Positions 1-11,300 of a stretch of DNA of 64,000 nt are shown one piece after another. The stretch is from Fonsecaea monophora (Eukaryota > Ascomycota > Eurotiomycetes > Chaetothyriales > Herpotrichiellaceae), in contig NW_019174035.1 in assembly GCF_001642475.1 (NCBI RefSeq), forward strand, positions 1 to 64,000, in the 5' to 3' direction. The notes under the pieces are model-generated. The model was not told the origin of the DNA. It worked only from the letters and a program-made list of their open reading frames with translations, and made no database searches. Position 1 is the first letter of the stretch; every line of letters starts with the position of its first letter. Made by a program: the position numbers and the translations under genes.

Positions 1-988
1 CGATCGGCTGTTTACACGTATCCGTGCTCAGACCCTTCTGCGAAGGCCTTTTGCTCCGCAAAAGGTTAGCGTTCACGCTAATAGCCGCTAGGCTACATGA
101 GGTAAGGGTCTGATTTATCTGAGACAAGTGTTTGCTGTGATAAGCATTGATGAGTCAGCACCTCTTGTCCCTGGTAATGCCGGCCAGGCCTTGTGCCCCC
201 TGGGCCCCTCCCCCTTTTTGCTCTTTTGCTCTTTTGGTGGCCCCTAATTACCTACTCTTGCCGCAGGGGCCGACCACGTTGGTGATGCTGTTGGATGCCC
301 TTGACCACCCCTGGAACCCCAAGCCTCTCTGCTATCTGCTTGCCTAGCTAGCTACAGCTTTAGCCACCAATGCCCAACAACCCCTCCATCATGCCGCATT
401 CCTGCACTCATTACCCGTACTTCCTCGACCCCACCATCGCCTCAACCCCACCATGACTGGCGAAATTGTTATGGGAAAATACTCGAGCGCTCCTCAATGG
501 ATCTGTCTTGCGTAAACATTGCAGTGATGACTGAAGACCCAAGCTGAGTAGGCATGTACCACGAGGTAGTATTTCCTATCCTCTGTTAACTCCCAGATCC
601 AGTTCCGCCTGTAACCTGCCTTGGACAACAGATACATAACATACGTCACAGTGTCGGTCTCAAGTCGCAATCTCAATCACAATCACAAGCTCATAGTCAA
701 GCTTCACTCAAGTTTCCCATTCCTCATTCGAAGCGGGTGCGGAAAAAACACAAAAAACCGGCCATTGATTTGTTCCTTATCAAGCAAGAGATTACCCTTA
801 TTTGGGCTATTCGGAGGTCAACATATGTAATATCCCAACCCCTCGCCACGCGGTCTTGCTCAGATTTCTCTGACTTTTGGTAGTGTCCTTCTCTGTTTCT
901 CGCATTGGATATCGCCCGCCCTCTCCCTAGCCGAGAAGCTCTACGCAAATTCCTCGGAGATAAGAGCTCTCAGCAGAGACAGAAGAAA
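1..988. other. Intergenic region, left edge
   Basis: No protein-coding gene is supported here. The first 170 bases hold a dense set of perfect inverted repeats, described separately. The stretch from about 840 to 985 is pyrimidine-rich and directly precedes the SHB17 start, so it is probably its promoter and leader. Confidence 0.6.
28..169. repeat. Nested inverted repeats (multi-hairpin element)
   Basis: A 10-bp perfect stem (28-37 with 104-113) encloses three consecutive perfect hairpins: 47-54 with 58-65 (8 bp, 3-nt loop), 66-71 with 76-81 (6 bp, 4-nt loop) and 82-86 with 91-95 (5 bp, 4-nt loop). Hairpins 2 and 3 abut without a spacer. A further stem lies next to it (123-128 with 164-169, and 133-137 with 156-160). 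This is not a tRNA: I see no A/B box pair and the arm lengths do not fit. It could be a structured RNA or a hairpin-rich mobile fragment. Confidence 0.55.
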
Positions 989-1893
989 ATGACCACCCCG
1001 CGCTGCTTCATCGTTCGACATGGCGAAACGGAATGGTCGCTCTCGGGGAAACACACGGGCACCACAGATATACCTTTGACAAAGAACGGAGAGAAGCGAG
1101 TGCGTGCCACGGGGAAGGCTCTTGTCGGGGACGATAGGTTGATTGTGCCGAAGCAATTGGTTCACATGTAAGGGGCCTCTCTCTCATACACGCTCTACCA
1201 CGAACCACTGCACTCTTCCTTTGTCCTTTGTATACCAGAGAAGAATAGGTCAAGACTGACATTGAGAAAATCATCTCAAAACATAGCTATGTCTCCCCCC
1301 GCCACCGCGCCCAAAAAACCCTCGAACTCCTCAATCTGGGCTGCCACCAGCCGTACCCTTGGCAAACACCATCCAAGTCCACGACAACAAACGAAGTACC
1401 ACCACCGCACGAGACCAACGCGGACGTGACGATCGACCCGCGCATCGCCGAGTGGGACTACGGCGACTACGAGGGCATTACGAGTGCTGAAATCCGCGAA
1501 CTGCGCCGCAAGCAGGGCCTGGGACCCTGGGATATCTGGCGCGACGGCTGTCCCGGTGGCGAGTCGCCCCAGGACATCATGGACCGGGTCGACAGCCTGA
1601 TCCGCGAGATCCGGGAGCGATATCATTCCAAGGTGATTGGGAAGCCCAAGCAGCCCGGCGTCACGGGCGACGTCCTGGTCGTTGGCCACGGCCACATCCT
1701 GCGCGCCTTCGCTGTGCGCTGGATCGGCAGACCGCTCACCGAGACGGCCATGATCATGGAGGCCGGCGGTGTCGGCACCCTGAGCTACGAACATCATAAT
1801 ATCCACGAGCCGGCCATACTGCTCGGCGGAGGCTTTGTGGTCGGTGACGACAAGGACGAGATCGAAAAGGACGAGAAATGTGCAAAGTCATGA
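989..1893 (+). CDS. SHB17: Sedoheptulose-1,7-bisphosphatase (histidine phosphatase family)
   Basis: Two exons, 989-1167 and 1287-1893, joined across a 119-nt GTAAGG...ATAG intron in phase 2, give 261 residues; yeast Shb17 has 271. The N-terminus carries the phosphohistidine motif VRHGETEW (about residues 9-16). The splice restores IYVSPRHRAQKT, matching the SPRxRAxxT block of the family. Downstream are EWDYGDYEG, IWRDGCPGGES and the second catalytic histidine in VVGHGHILR, then LSYEHHNI. In yeast this cytosolic enzyme dephosphorylates sedoheptulose 1,7-bisphosphate and drives riboneogenesis from glycolytic triose phosphates towards ribose 5-phosphate. The ATG at 989 is the only plausible start: the frame stays open upstream, but without another ATG. 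It ends about 300 bp from the tail of the converging gene at 2189. Confidence 0.9.
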
Positions 1894-2188
1894 CCCTCAC
1901 TAGTGGGAGCTTTTCGGTCCTTTAGTTTTTTCTGGCCGTTTGCGATCGATACATTCTTCAGTCTTCTGTGCAGCAACCGTCATAATACCTCGTTTTAGCC
2001 AGCGGAAGAAAAGGGAGCTGCGACATGTCATGTATCACTCTTGAATCTAGAAGGCATGGAGTCAATCCGGGCTAAAATGAACTCGAAGAGTCTATGGCTT
2101 TGTTTTTGCCCTGACAATAACAGTTCCCCTTCCCCTTCTTCATTCTCTGCCTCACCTCACGTGTCTCGTCTCTCCAGCTCACTATACC

Positions 2189-5100
2189 TTACCAACCACC
2201 CGACGGCGCTGCTGGATTTGGTCCTTCCATGCCCCATCCCGCGGCCCCGAAGCCTCCCTGATCCTGAACGCTGAGAGGGCTGCACGGCGGCGGAGGTTCT
2301 GTAGGCGTTGCTGGCCGCGGACCAGCGCCGCTACTGGCGCTCATGTCGAATTTCGTCTGGCCACCTCCGACGGTGCCGGCGCCCGTGAAAGCAACGGTTG
2401 GGGGAGCAGGGGCTGGTGGGCCGGTCATGCCCATGCGCGCCGCTGCTTGCGGGTTGTTGAGGACGTAGTCGAGCAAGTCGCCCGGCGGGGGTCCAGCGGG
2501 ACCTCCGTTTCCTTGAGCCGAGATCTGGCCCTTTGGACTGATCGCTGAGCTGCGGCGAGAGGTTCCCTGCGCGGTGTTGAAGTTCCCTGCGTGGTGAGAC
2601 GCAGTGCTGGCCTGCTTTTCTTGTTGCCCGTCCCAGCCGTTCTTGTTCCCTGCGGAGGCGCTGTACCAACCACTATTGTTGTTCCCGCTGCCACCTCCGT
2701 TCCCCCAACTCTGGTTGTTGCTGCTGTTATTGGGCTGCGATTGATTGTTTTCTTGCCAGTTCTGAGATCCACCATTATTCCCGCTCGTGTTCTGCTGGCT
2801 GTTCCCGGTTTGCCAATCGTTGTTCGAACCATTATTCCAATTGCTGTTATTATTGCTGTTGCTGTTGCCTTGACTGACATTCCCCCCATCATTTTGGTTG
2901 TTTGGAGCCGGGGATAGGCCAATCCCAAGGCCCACAACGTTCGACGCATTGCGCATGCGTGGTAAGCTGTACCTGAGAAAACCCACATCTGGAGCGTCGA
3001 CGGGAACCTGCTCAAAGCTATTCACGGAAGTCGGTGTCACTTTCGGTGGAGGACTGGGTATCGTGCCCCCGAGAGCTCCTTTTGCCCTAATCACCAACTG
3101 GATCAACTCTGCCTTATCCAAGTTCTCGAGAGCATTGATGTCCTCGTTTGGACTTGGCTCGGCTGTGATCTCGACCCCGATCTCGTCCTTGAGCTGTTCT
3201 TTTGTTCGGTATTTGAAGACGAACCTAGCGTACGGCTCGTCCAGAGAGTCAAGGTAGTAAGGAACACACCTCTTCTTGTTGTACAGGTAGCCTTTCCCTG
3301 GCTGCACTTGTTTCGTAACACCAATGGACTGCGCAATGGCTTGAGGGACGTCATACCGGGGTTCTTCCTCGGCTTCTGCAGGGGGTGCATTTTGCGCACT
3401 GGCTTTTGAGGTGTAGTATGCCCCGTGAGGACCATACAGAGATCGGCTGTTCAATGGATTTCCATCTGATGCAGGCGTGTTGTTGGAGATCGAGCCATGT
3501 TGTGGATTGTTGCTTCCATTGCCTGCTTGAGTATTCCCGCCACCCCCAGTGTTTTGATTCTCGTTCGCCCACCCACCATTGTTATTGCTCTGTTGGTTCC
3601 CGGTGTTGTTTTGGGTGGGTTCATTCTGCCAGCTGCTGCCTCCAGCGTTGGTGTTCTCGTTCTCCCAACCTTGACCAGTCCCATTATTGGGTTCGTCTTC
3701 CCAGCCTTGACCGGTTCCAGTATTGGCGGAGTTGTCTCCTCCCCAATTCTGCCCAAAGTCGTCACCGTTGGGTTCGTTATTGAAGGTGTTGTTATTGTTC
3801 TCGTTTGATCCGGCGTCGCTCAAATTCTGACCAGCCTTGTTACTTACATTGTCGTCTACACCTCCATTTGCCCGCCCATCATCGTTACTCCAGTTATTAT
3901 TTCCAGAAGTGGCCCAACCGTCATCATTGCTATTCTTTTTTGTATTTTGTAGAGGATCTTCCGCGGGCTTTGTCTGAACCGTGTTGGAGTTGTTGTTCTC
4001 GACAATGTTGGCGTTGTCACCTCCCTGTTGCTGAGAGCTGTCCCCATTTGATCCGGCTTGAAATCCACCCGGAGCAACTGTGCTGTCATTTTGGGTGCTT
4101 GGGACATTACTGGCATCTATTTTCTGAGACTGGAATAGTGGTGCGTTGTTCAGGGGAGGATAGATCGGCATCGCAGTTGGAAATGGTGGAACCGGCATTG
4201 TTGGTGGGCGCACCCAAATTGGAACAGGGTAGTTAATAGGCTGTGGCTGGATGGGAGGCAGATTTGTGGGCTGAATCGGTATCTTAGGGGGAAGAGGAGG
4301 AAATGGGATCACCGACGGAGTAGAACCGGGCAAATTCGCTGGAGAAGGACCAAATGTCTGCGGACCATGTGCTTGGTGATGTTCATGACTGACCCCTTGA
4401 GTGGGTGGTTGATAGTATGAATGTTGAATAGAGTGACTGGCCATAGGAGTATGTTGCTGGAAGCTGCCGTGAATCTGATTCGGATCGGGATATTGGCTGT
4501 AGATTTTTCGATCAGCATTGTACATGTAATGCCCGCCTCCAGGGGGAACAGGATAGTCCGGATGGGAGTTACGGTGTCTGTGGTATTCTGGACGACCATG
4601 ACTTGGACGAGGTTGGGAGTATGCTGGCCCATCGTCTCGGGTCCAAGTATGATGAGGTTGGTGGTCGTAACCTGCGTTGTAGCTATTCAATGGCGGCCTT
4701 GCCCTATCGCCATAGTCGAAATGAACATGTCTCTCTGGTCTGATATGTGGTGGAGGCGAATTTAGTGGGTGTGCATATGCTGATGAGGGGGGCGAGTCGT
4801 GATAGTCGTACCTGGATCGCGGCGGCTCTCCGTAATGATGGGGAGCTGCACGATAATCCGGCGAATGCTGTGATCTTTCTTGAGGCCCGTAAGGACCGGT
4901 TTCACCACCAGGTCCTCGCCAATGCCATCGAGAATAGCCACCTGACGGGGCATCGCCCGAGTTCCCGGCGAAGGAAGACCATCCGTCGGCGGGTCCATCG
5001 AAAAGGCCAAAAAGCCCACCGAAAGCATCCTGTGCCTCAGTTTGGGGTGGTTCGGCATCCGCAACGATCTGCACAGCATCTGTTGTGCCCCCAGAGTCGC

Positions 5101-5695
5101 CTCCCGAGAGTTGTTCTTCTCTAGCATCCTCATCGTCGTTCATGATACCGCTATGTTCAGCAGAAGAGGTAGTCGAACATTGGCCATCCTCGCGATTATT
5201 GCTGGAGCATCGCATAACCAGAACCTCGATCGTTCCAAGCTCGTCAAAGTGGCCTTGATCGACGCCATCAGGGATTTGAGAGACTGGTAGAGGAGGGTCA
5301 GCTTCGACGTCGCGGACCTAGTAGAGGGACTCACCAAGATTACAATCATCGAAACGCCACTCGCGACCCATATATGTCCCATCACCCATCGGTTTCTCTT
5401 TCTGTCTTACAAGGAAGTCGATATTTGTTCTGTTATCCGGTGCGTCATCCTTTGCAGGCTGCAGGTTGACTCTGTTCCGGTTGCACTGGTAATCTCCGTC
5501 AATAAAGACAACCATTGCTAAGCCTTTGTAGATGAACTTCCGCGAAGTGAGTCGAATGTTGAAGGCTTGAGGATGGCCAGGGACGGCAATGTAGGTCTCA
5601 ACGACACCATCTCCGTAGATTGTCCCATATTCAGGGAATGCGGATCCAGTATCTGCCCATTGTACATGGCAAACAAGGTCTTTCAGGGTGGGCAT
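2189..5695 (-). CDS. GW/WG-rich low-complexity protein with conserved N-terminal domain
   Basis: Exons 5335-5695 and 2189-5283 are joined across a 51-nt GTGAGT...CTGAC...CCAG intron in phase 1, giving 1151 residues. Residues 1-145 form a globular domain (starts MPTLKDLVCHVQWADTG, closes near ELGTIEVLVMRC) that resembles the fungal DUF7918 type; this is recognition by eye. Residues about 150-520 are P/H/Y-rich. Residues about 575-690 and 950-1000 are N/Q/G/S-rich with regularly spaced tryptophans beside glycine (GW, WG, NW, SW), partly as 12-residue repeats of the type GTGQGWEDEPNN. Between them lies a more conserved segment, about 780-890, that includes YLYNKKRCVPYYLDSLDEPY. The protein ends in GGW. 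Isolated Trp in a disordered N/G/Q background is the signature of Argonaute-hook proteins, but prion-like condensate domains look similar. Function is unknown. Confidence 0.75.
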
Positions 5696-6419
5696 CGTGG
5701 TGGCACTGCGTGATTCGTCATTCGTGTGGTCAGTGAGCCACGCCTTCAGTCAGTCGGCGCTGTCTCCGCGTTCGAAGGACAACAGACCAGAGGGAAATTG
5801 TCATCTGGAGCGGTGGTGATGTGGAGGTGTCTACAACAACGTCTGCAAGGCAAGGGAAACTGGACGGGGGAGGACTCGTCTGGACAGAGTGAGGACTAGG
5901 TGAGGGTGTCAAAGGAATCTCCTCCAGCCGAGAATTTCAGGCCAGGTCGCCAGTCAGGAAGACATGAGAAAGAGATACACTTAGCATCCAGTGTGACGAC
6001 GGCTCTTCATGCTCACTCTGTAAATTTCATATGAGAGAACCGTTTCTGCCGCGACCTTGGATGTCGCGATCTGCTCCCGCAGGTTTCGCGCAAATCCTTG
6101 TCCGCAGGATAAATGAACCCATGGGTGCGGTCTGCCTGGACTGTGACATTTTACATGTGGATCCCAAAGGTATAGCAACCATGAGTTGGAATCCATGCTT
6201 AGAGCAGAATAGATGCTTTGGCCCCTAATCTGAACTCGAGGCTGCAAAGTCCCGAAGTCGCTTAGTGGCGTCTGCTGTTCCGTAAATGCGGGAACGAGCC
6301 CTGAACCCGGCGCATGTCTGCGATCCAGATTTCCTGTCAATAACTTGTGTCAACACTACGCCTCTCACGATCCCCGGTTTCCTGTCTCTGTCTCCTCCTC
6401 CATATTGGGTCCTGTCAAG
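5696..6419. other. Divergent promoter region between the GW-repeat gene and GLO3
   Basis: A 724-bp head-to-head intergenic region that must hold both promoters. A pyrimidine-rich tract at about 6358-6412 lies just before the GLO3 start. I see no clear TATA box or gene. Confidence 0.5.
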
Positions 6420-8279
6420 ATGAGCGCAACAAAGGCGCAATCGCAGAAGATCTTCGAGAAACTGAAAGCCAAACCGGCCAACAAGGTACTCAGTCCCTTA
6501 GCCCTGCAAGGAGGCCACATCTACGAATCTACACTTCCACGCCTTCCGTGACCGCTGACATACGTTCGCAGATATGTTTCGACTGTGGCCAGAAAAATCC
6601 AACTTGGTCTTCTGTCCCTTTCGGCGTCTATCTATGTCTGGATTGCTCTTCCAACCATAGGAACCTGGGTGTCCACATCTCCTTTGTCAGATCGACGAAT
6701 TTGGACGGTACCTGCGAGCTTGCCATCCCAACAGAAGAATTATATTGACGTGTAATAGTCTGGCAATGGAGTCAACTGCGTACTATGAAAGTTGGAGGCA
6801 ATGAGTCTGCCACAAAGTTCTTCCAATCTCACGGTGGGAGTGCGGCACTGGCGAGCAAAGACGCGAAGGTCAAATACACGTCCAATGCTGCGAACAAATA
6901 CAAGGAAGAACTTAAGCGTAGGGCTGAAAGAGACGCGCAAGAGTACGACACCCTTATTGGAAATTACATCTGTACGCACATGGCCTGACAGATATCAACA
7001 GATACCCCGACGAAGTCGTCATCACCGACGACCCCCTCTCCACCCCTGGCGCCGACGGTACCTCTACACCCGCAGGTGAACCAGCAGACGACTTCTTCTC
7101 ATCCTGGGACAAGCCAACCATCAAGCGGCCTAGCAATCCGCCGTCGCGAAGCGGCACGCCCCCGGTAATCTCACGTACTGCCTCCCCTTTCCTATCGGCC
7201 GGAAACGGTACGAATGGCTCGCAAGCACGGCCTAAATCTCCTTCACCTTTGGCTGTCAACTCGACCGATGACCCCGTCAAAGACGCTGAAGCTGCTCTTC
7301 CCGCCCCAGCTGCAATACGTACAACTTCTTCTTCCGCAATCCGCAAAGGCCCCAGTGCTGCTGGAGGTGCAGGTGCCAAACGCGCCAATGTCCTTAGTGG
7401 GAAGAAGCCGGTACACAAACTCGGTGCAAAGAAGGTTGTGGGCGAGGAAATCGATTTTGAGGCAGCTGAAAAGGCGGCAAAAGCCGAGGCCGAAAGGATA
7501 GAGAAACTGGGCTATGATCCTGAAGCAGAGAAGGCAGAGGACCTTGCAAAGGCCAAATCCTCCGGTTTCGGTGCCTCTTCGCCTGCGACGCCCAAGGAGA
7601 CCCCGACGCCTATCAACACAGCGACTAGGTCGGCGTCCAATCCCAGCCACGCGCGAAGTCCGAGTGAGCTTGAGAGGCTTGGAATGGGGGTCGGTCGTTT
7701 GGGCTTCGGGCAGGTCGGACCAAGCAAAGGAGCGGCAAGCTCAAGCGCACCAGCACCAAAGAAACTGGGATTCGGTGCTGTTGGCCCGACTAAGGCCTCT
7801 GCAGCAGACGGTAAGGACGTCCTCGAGATTCAAAGCATCCCCTATGTCACCTTCCCTCTTTTTCCGTCTACCTGCACACCTTTGTTATCTCTTGTTCTGC
7901 AACTAACAATGTCGCTTGCTCTACAGACGAGGAAGAACAATACGCCCGCAGCAAATTCGGCACCCAAAAGTCGATCTCATCCGACGAGTTCTTTGGCCGC
8001 AACAGCTACGATCCCCAGGCGCAAGCTGAGGCGAAATCGCGCCTGCAGGGCTTCGAGGGTGCCACGTCGATCAGCTCGAACGCGTATTTTGGACGTCCCG
8101 AGGACGATCCTACTGGTCTCGAAGGTGACGGTGCATACGGAGATATCGAGACGATGGCCAAGGATTTTGTTCGGAAACTGGGCCTGACGGCTGGAGACGA
8201 CCTAGAGAACCTGATCAACGTGGCCGGTGAAGGTGGGAGGCGGCTGAGAGGCGCGGTGGCCCGGTATCTGAACAGTTGA
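6420..8279 (+). CDS. GLO3: ADP-ribosylation factor GTPase-activating protein Glo3
   Basis: Five exons (6420-6485, 6572-6707, 6759-6942, 7002-7810, 7927-8279) give 515 residues. The ArfGAP zinc finger is C24-x2-C27-x16-C44-x2-C47, followed by the arginine finger in NHRNLGVH (Arg52). Splicing restores the conserved WQWSQLRTMKVGGNESA and DAQEYPDEVVITDD joints, which fixes the 51- and 59-nt introns. The C-terminal half carries the Glo3 regulatory motif repeats, here ISSDEFFGR and ISSNAYFGR, and ends in a short helical tail. Glo3 stimulates GTP hydrolysis on Arf1 and acts with coatomer in COPI retrograde transport from Golgi to ER. The central stretch is Ala/Ser/Pro-rich and contains the Glo3-type basic segment. 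All five exons splice in consistent phases. Confidence 0.92.
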
Positions 8280-9674
8280 GCTGGAGCCGGGACTAGGACT
8301 GGAGCTTGAGCGAACCTTTTGGATTCGGATTCGGATAAAGAAGTGTGTCACGAGAGGCGGGGGTGGAAGCCAGGCTGTGAATGACGGATAAACGTAAAGG
8401 AGAGCCGGATTGTTTGACTGCCTGCCTGCTTACTTTATTGCATGCTTGGTTTCCAATTGCAGGCGGAGCGCAGCCACAGTACGATGTAGTAGCGAAGAAA
8501 TGCGATGGGGGTTAGGCAATGAAGCACGAGCGTGAGCAACGAGCGTGAGCAACGAGCATGATGAGCATTGAAGATTACCCAAGTTTTCTAGTTTACTGCT
8601 AAAAACGATTAGATCTATTAGCACGGGCCATTTCCAATCCAGGTGATTTGAGATAGAATCGGAACAAGACAATGTGTACCGAGTACCGAGTATATATATG
8701 AATGACTTTTGGGGTGTATGTGCGTGGGTTTATGAGTTCTCATGTGTACCGTACGAGGTACATATGAAATCTCTGTAGCTATTTAGGTATACTGTAACTT
8801 AGGTCGACGGCAAAGTTATCGTCCAACTTGTGCAAAATACCTATGTAATATGTACTCGCTCGCTCGTACTGGAAGGAATCAACCAATCGACCAGTTGAAC
8901 CACCAATACTCATCCAAGTACTTTAGGAAGTAGGTACGTGCCTGATGAGTAGGTAGCCAACTGACCGAGTAACCGAGCCCCCAATCGTCCATTCATCGAC
9001 CAGTGAATCAACCACTCATTCAGTCATTGAATCAGTCAGCTAGTGAGGCAGTCAATTGGTGCATGTATCAATTCATCAGTCAACTAATCAATATCAATCA
9101 CTATCAATCCCACTAAACTTCTTTCCCTTCCTATCTCATCTCATCTCATCGCAACGCATCGCTACGCAGGCTTGGTCGAAAGAGAGCAAGCCAGCCAGCC
9201 AGCCAGCCCAGCCATGGTCCTCCTCTATCCGTCCTCTATCTGTCTCCATCCATCTAGACAGTCTAGACCTCCCCCTTAACGTCACCATGCCACTCACACC
9301 ACTCTACTCTGCAGAGCATCTCTACTCCCAGCAACCCTTCCAGCGTACCGGCCCAGCCATAAAACCAAAAGCATGTATCCGGCCTCAAAAAGTCAATTCA
9401 AGAATCTTCAAAACAAGGCACAATCAAAGAGAAAAGAGACTAATCATAGAAAACCCCATTCATTAAAGGATATTTCCTAGGGTACCATTCGAGTCTCGGT
9501 GCTTTTTCCGTTAGGGGAGGATTGAGTGTATCGAGTGTAAAGTAATATTCATGCCAATCAATCTCGGAGTAGTAAGTCATCAAAGTCGTGATGAAAGGAG
9601 CGGCTGAGTCTTCCAAGAGAACTCAAATGATGCTTTAAAAGAAAGGGGCACCGCCCTCATTGCGTCTTGTCCAT
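8280..9674. other. Intergenic region between converging genes
   Basis: A 1.4-kb region between the GLO3 stop and the converging gene at 9675. It is low-complexity: tandem copies of GAGCGTGAGCAAC around 8526-8552, a doubled GTACCGAG at 8676-8690, a TATATATA run near 8691, and long CAGTCA/AATCA-rich stretches at 8880-9110 with TCATC repeats near 9130. I see no gene. Confidence 0.5.
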
Positions 9675-11300
9675 TCACATGACGACGCTCTTGCGTTTCT
9701 CAGCGCTACTGAGAACCATCAATGGCGTGTTGCGTCTGGCCGGCTCAATCTCGACAATAGATCCTCCAACAGAGTTGCCTTCATCGCTACTCAAGCTCTT
9801 AGCACTGATCGCTCCAACGCTGTCAACAGAAGACCGTTCACGAGACTTCTCCTTGATCTCAGACCCAATAACCCCGCTAGCAGCAGCCCGGAGACTACCC
9901 AGGCTCGGCTTGCTCGAGAGGCTACTGCTCCCAGCAAGAACAGAGTCATCGGACGACACTGAGAAGTTGAACTCGTTCTCGCTACCAGGTGTTCCTGCCC
10001 CGGAGCCGGGTTGACGACCACCATCACTGCGGCGCTCACGCCCTGCACGAACCAAGTCGTGAACAGCTCTACGGCGTTGTCGAGTAGCGAAATTCTTGCT
10101 CCCCTCGTGCTTGGAGGTTGGCTTCTCCTCGAGCTCTTGCAGAAGGGGCGGCCCCTTGGGCTGTCTGACAGGATGCTCTCCGGCTCTTCCGTGGCCCGGC
10201 CCAAAAGTGGCCGTCATTGGAGTCTGCGGAAACCCGGCTGGTCTAGCGGCCGAGCCTTTGGTCCAGTCGCCAGCAGTCTTGATGTTGGCAGAAGACATGT
10301 TCTTCCGGTGACCCCGTCGAAAAGCGTTCGCCGACGGAGGCGGGAGAGGCTCAACCTCTTGCGGCGGAGATGGGGTGGACTTAGGGGGGGTCTTTGAACG
10401 AGCCTAAGTCAGAGGGAAAGACGGCTCAGGATACTGGCGCTGGTAGGCTGGCGTAACAGGAGGGGGCGAAACAGAATTGTTCTGACGGACGGGAGAAACC
10501 TCTTTCTGCTGGCGCTGTTGCTGCTGCTGCTGATAGGAATTGTCGACCAGATAACTTGACTGCCCGGTCATCGGATTGTAGACAGTAAAGACACCAGGAC
10601 TACCAGGGACTGGGTGAACCACGGGTTGCAGGCCTTGCTGGAATTGTTGATTGTACAGACCCATGGGAGAGCTGATGGGAGACTGAAACTGCGGCTGGCC
10701 CAGGTTGTTCACAAAGCCCGTGTTCAGGTTGAGTCCAGAAAGTTGATGGGCCGCAGCAGTGACATTCAACAGCTGCTGTTGAAGAGCCCGTTGCTGTTGC
10801 GCAAGATAATTATTCGTGGCTACCAGTTCATCGTACAGATTCTGATCCATATTCTCCGCTCCGTCAACGAAGTCAAGAGATGGAGGAGCAAGCACATGCT
10901 CAGGACGCGAGTAAGGTTGCAGCAAGTTGCTCTGCAAATTGTTCCTGCCTCCCGGAAAGTACGTGCCAGTAGCCGTCTGCGGTACCTGGTTGGCGTACCC
11001 CGCAGAGGCGTACCTGCTACCTTCCAGACCTATGCCATGGGTAGCAGGAGGTACCGTTGCAGATTTGGGAGCTGTACGTAGACCAGCCAGAAGGTGGCCC
11101 CGACTAGTGCGGGGCGTGGAAACGGTATTCGCCTGTTGAGTTTCGTCGATGGTCGAGATCTTGGAGGGAGGTGCAACGCTGAGACGCTTGATATGGGATC
11201 CTTTCCCTCGAGAAGCAAAACCAGGGCCGGAAACGCCAATAGAATTGTTGAAGGGAGACTGGTAAGTCATTTGAGCAACACCGCCAGCGTCGATGCTCAT
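9675..11300 (-). CDS. Conserved fungal protein of unknown function with an in-frame TAG (likely 54-nt intron)
   Basis: Two open segments, 11300-10407 and 10403-9675, lie in the same frame and are separated only by a TAG at 10404-10406. The favoured model removes a 54-nt intron, 10404-10457, with donor GTTACG and 3' end CTGACTTAG, in phase 0, giving 523 residues. Direct readthrough would give 541. After the TAG the frame continues with ARSKTPPKSTPSPPQ and PLPPPSANAFRRGHRKN, a block I associate with the same fungal family, so both halves belong to one protein. Visible features are a basic N-terminus, a Gln-rich coiled coil (about residues 160-190, YLAQQQRALQQQLLN), a VYNPMTGQSSYLVD motif, a poly-Gln run and a Ser-rich tail. 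No enzymatic domain is recognised. A 5' leader of about 1 kb is likely, from the CT-rich upstream strand. Confidence 0.7.
10404..10457 (-). other. Candidate 54-nt intron (3n) ending in the in-frame TAG
   Basis: On the minus strand the donor is GTTACG and the end is CTGAC-TTAG, so the stop codon is the acceptor itself. Length 54 is a multiple of three, so retention adds 17 codons and then stops, giving a 298-residue short form. The branch A is only 5 nt from the AG, which is tight, so readthrough remains possible. Confidence 0.5.

Noticed and set aside
28..113. tRNA gene
   Set aside because: Cloverleaf-like but stem lengths 10/8/6/5 and missing A and B boxes do not fit a tRNA.
1276..1806. Minus-strand 176-codon frame
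   Set aside because: Lies antisense to SHB17 exon 2, which has clear family motifs.
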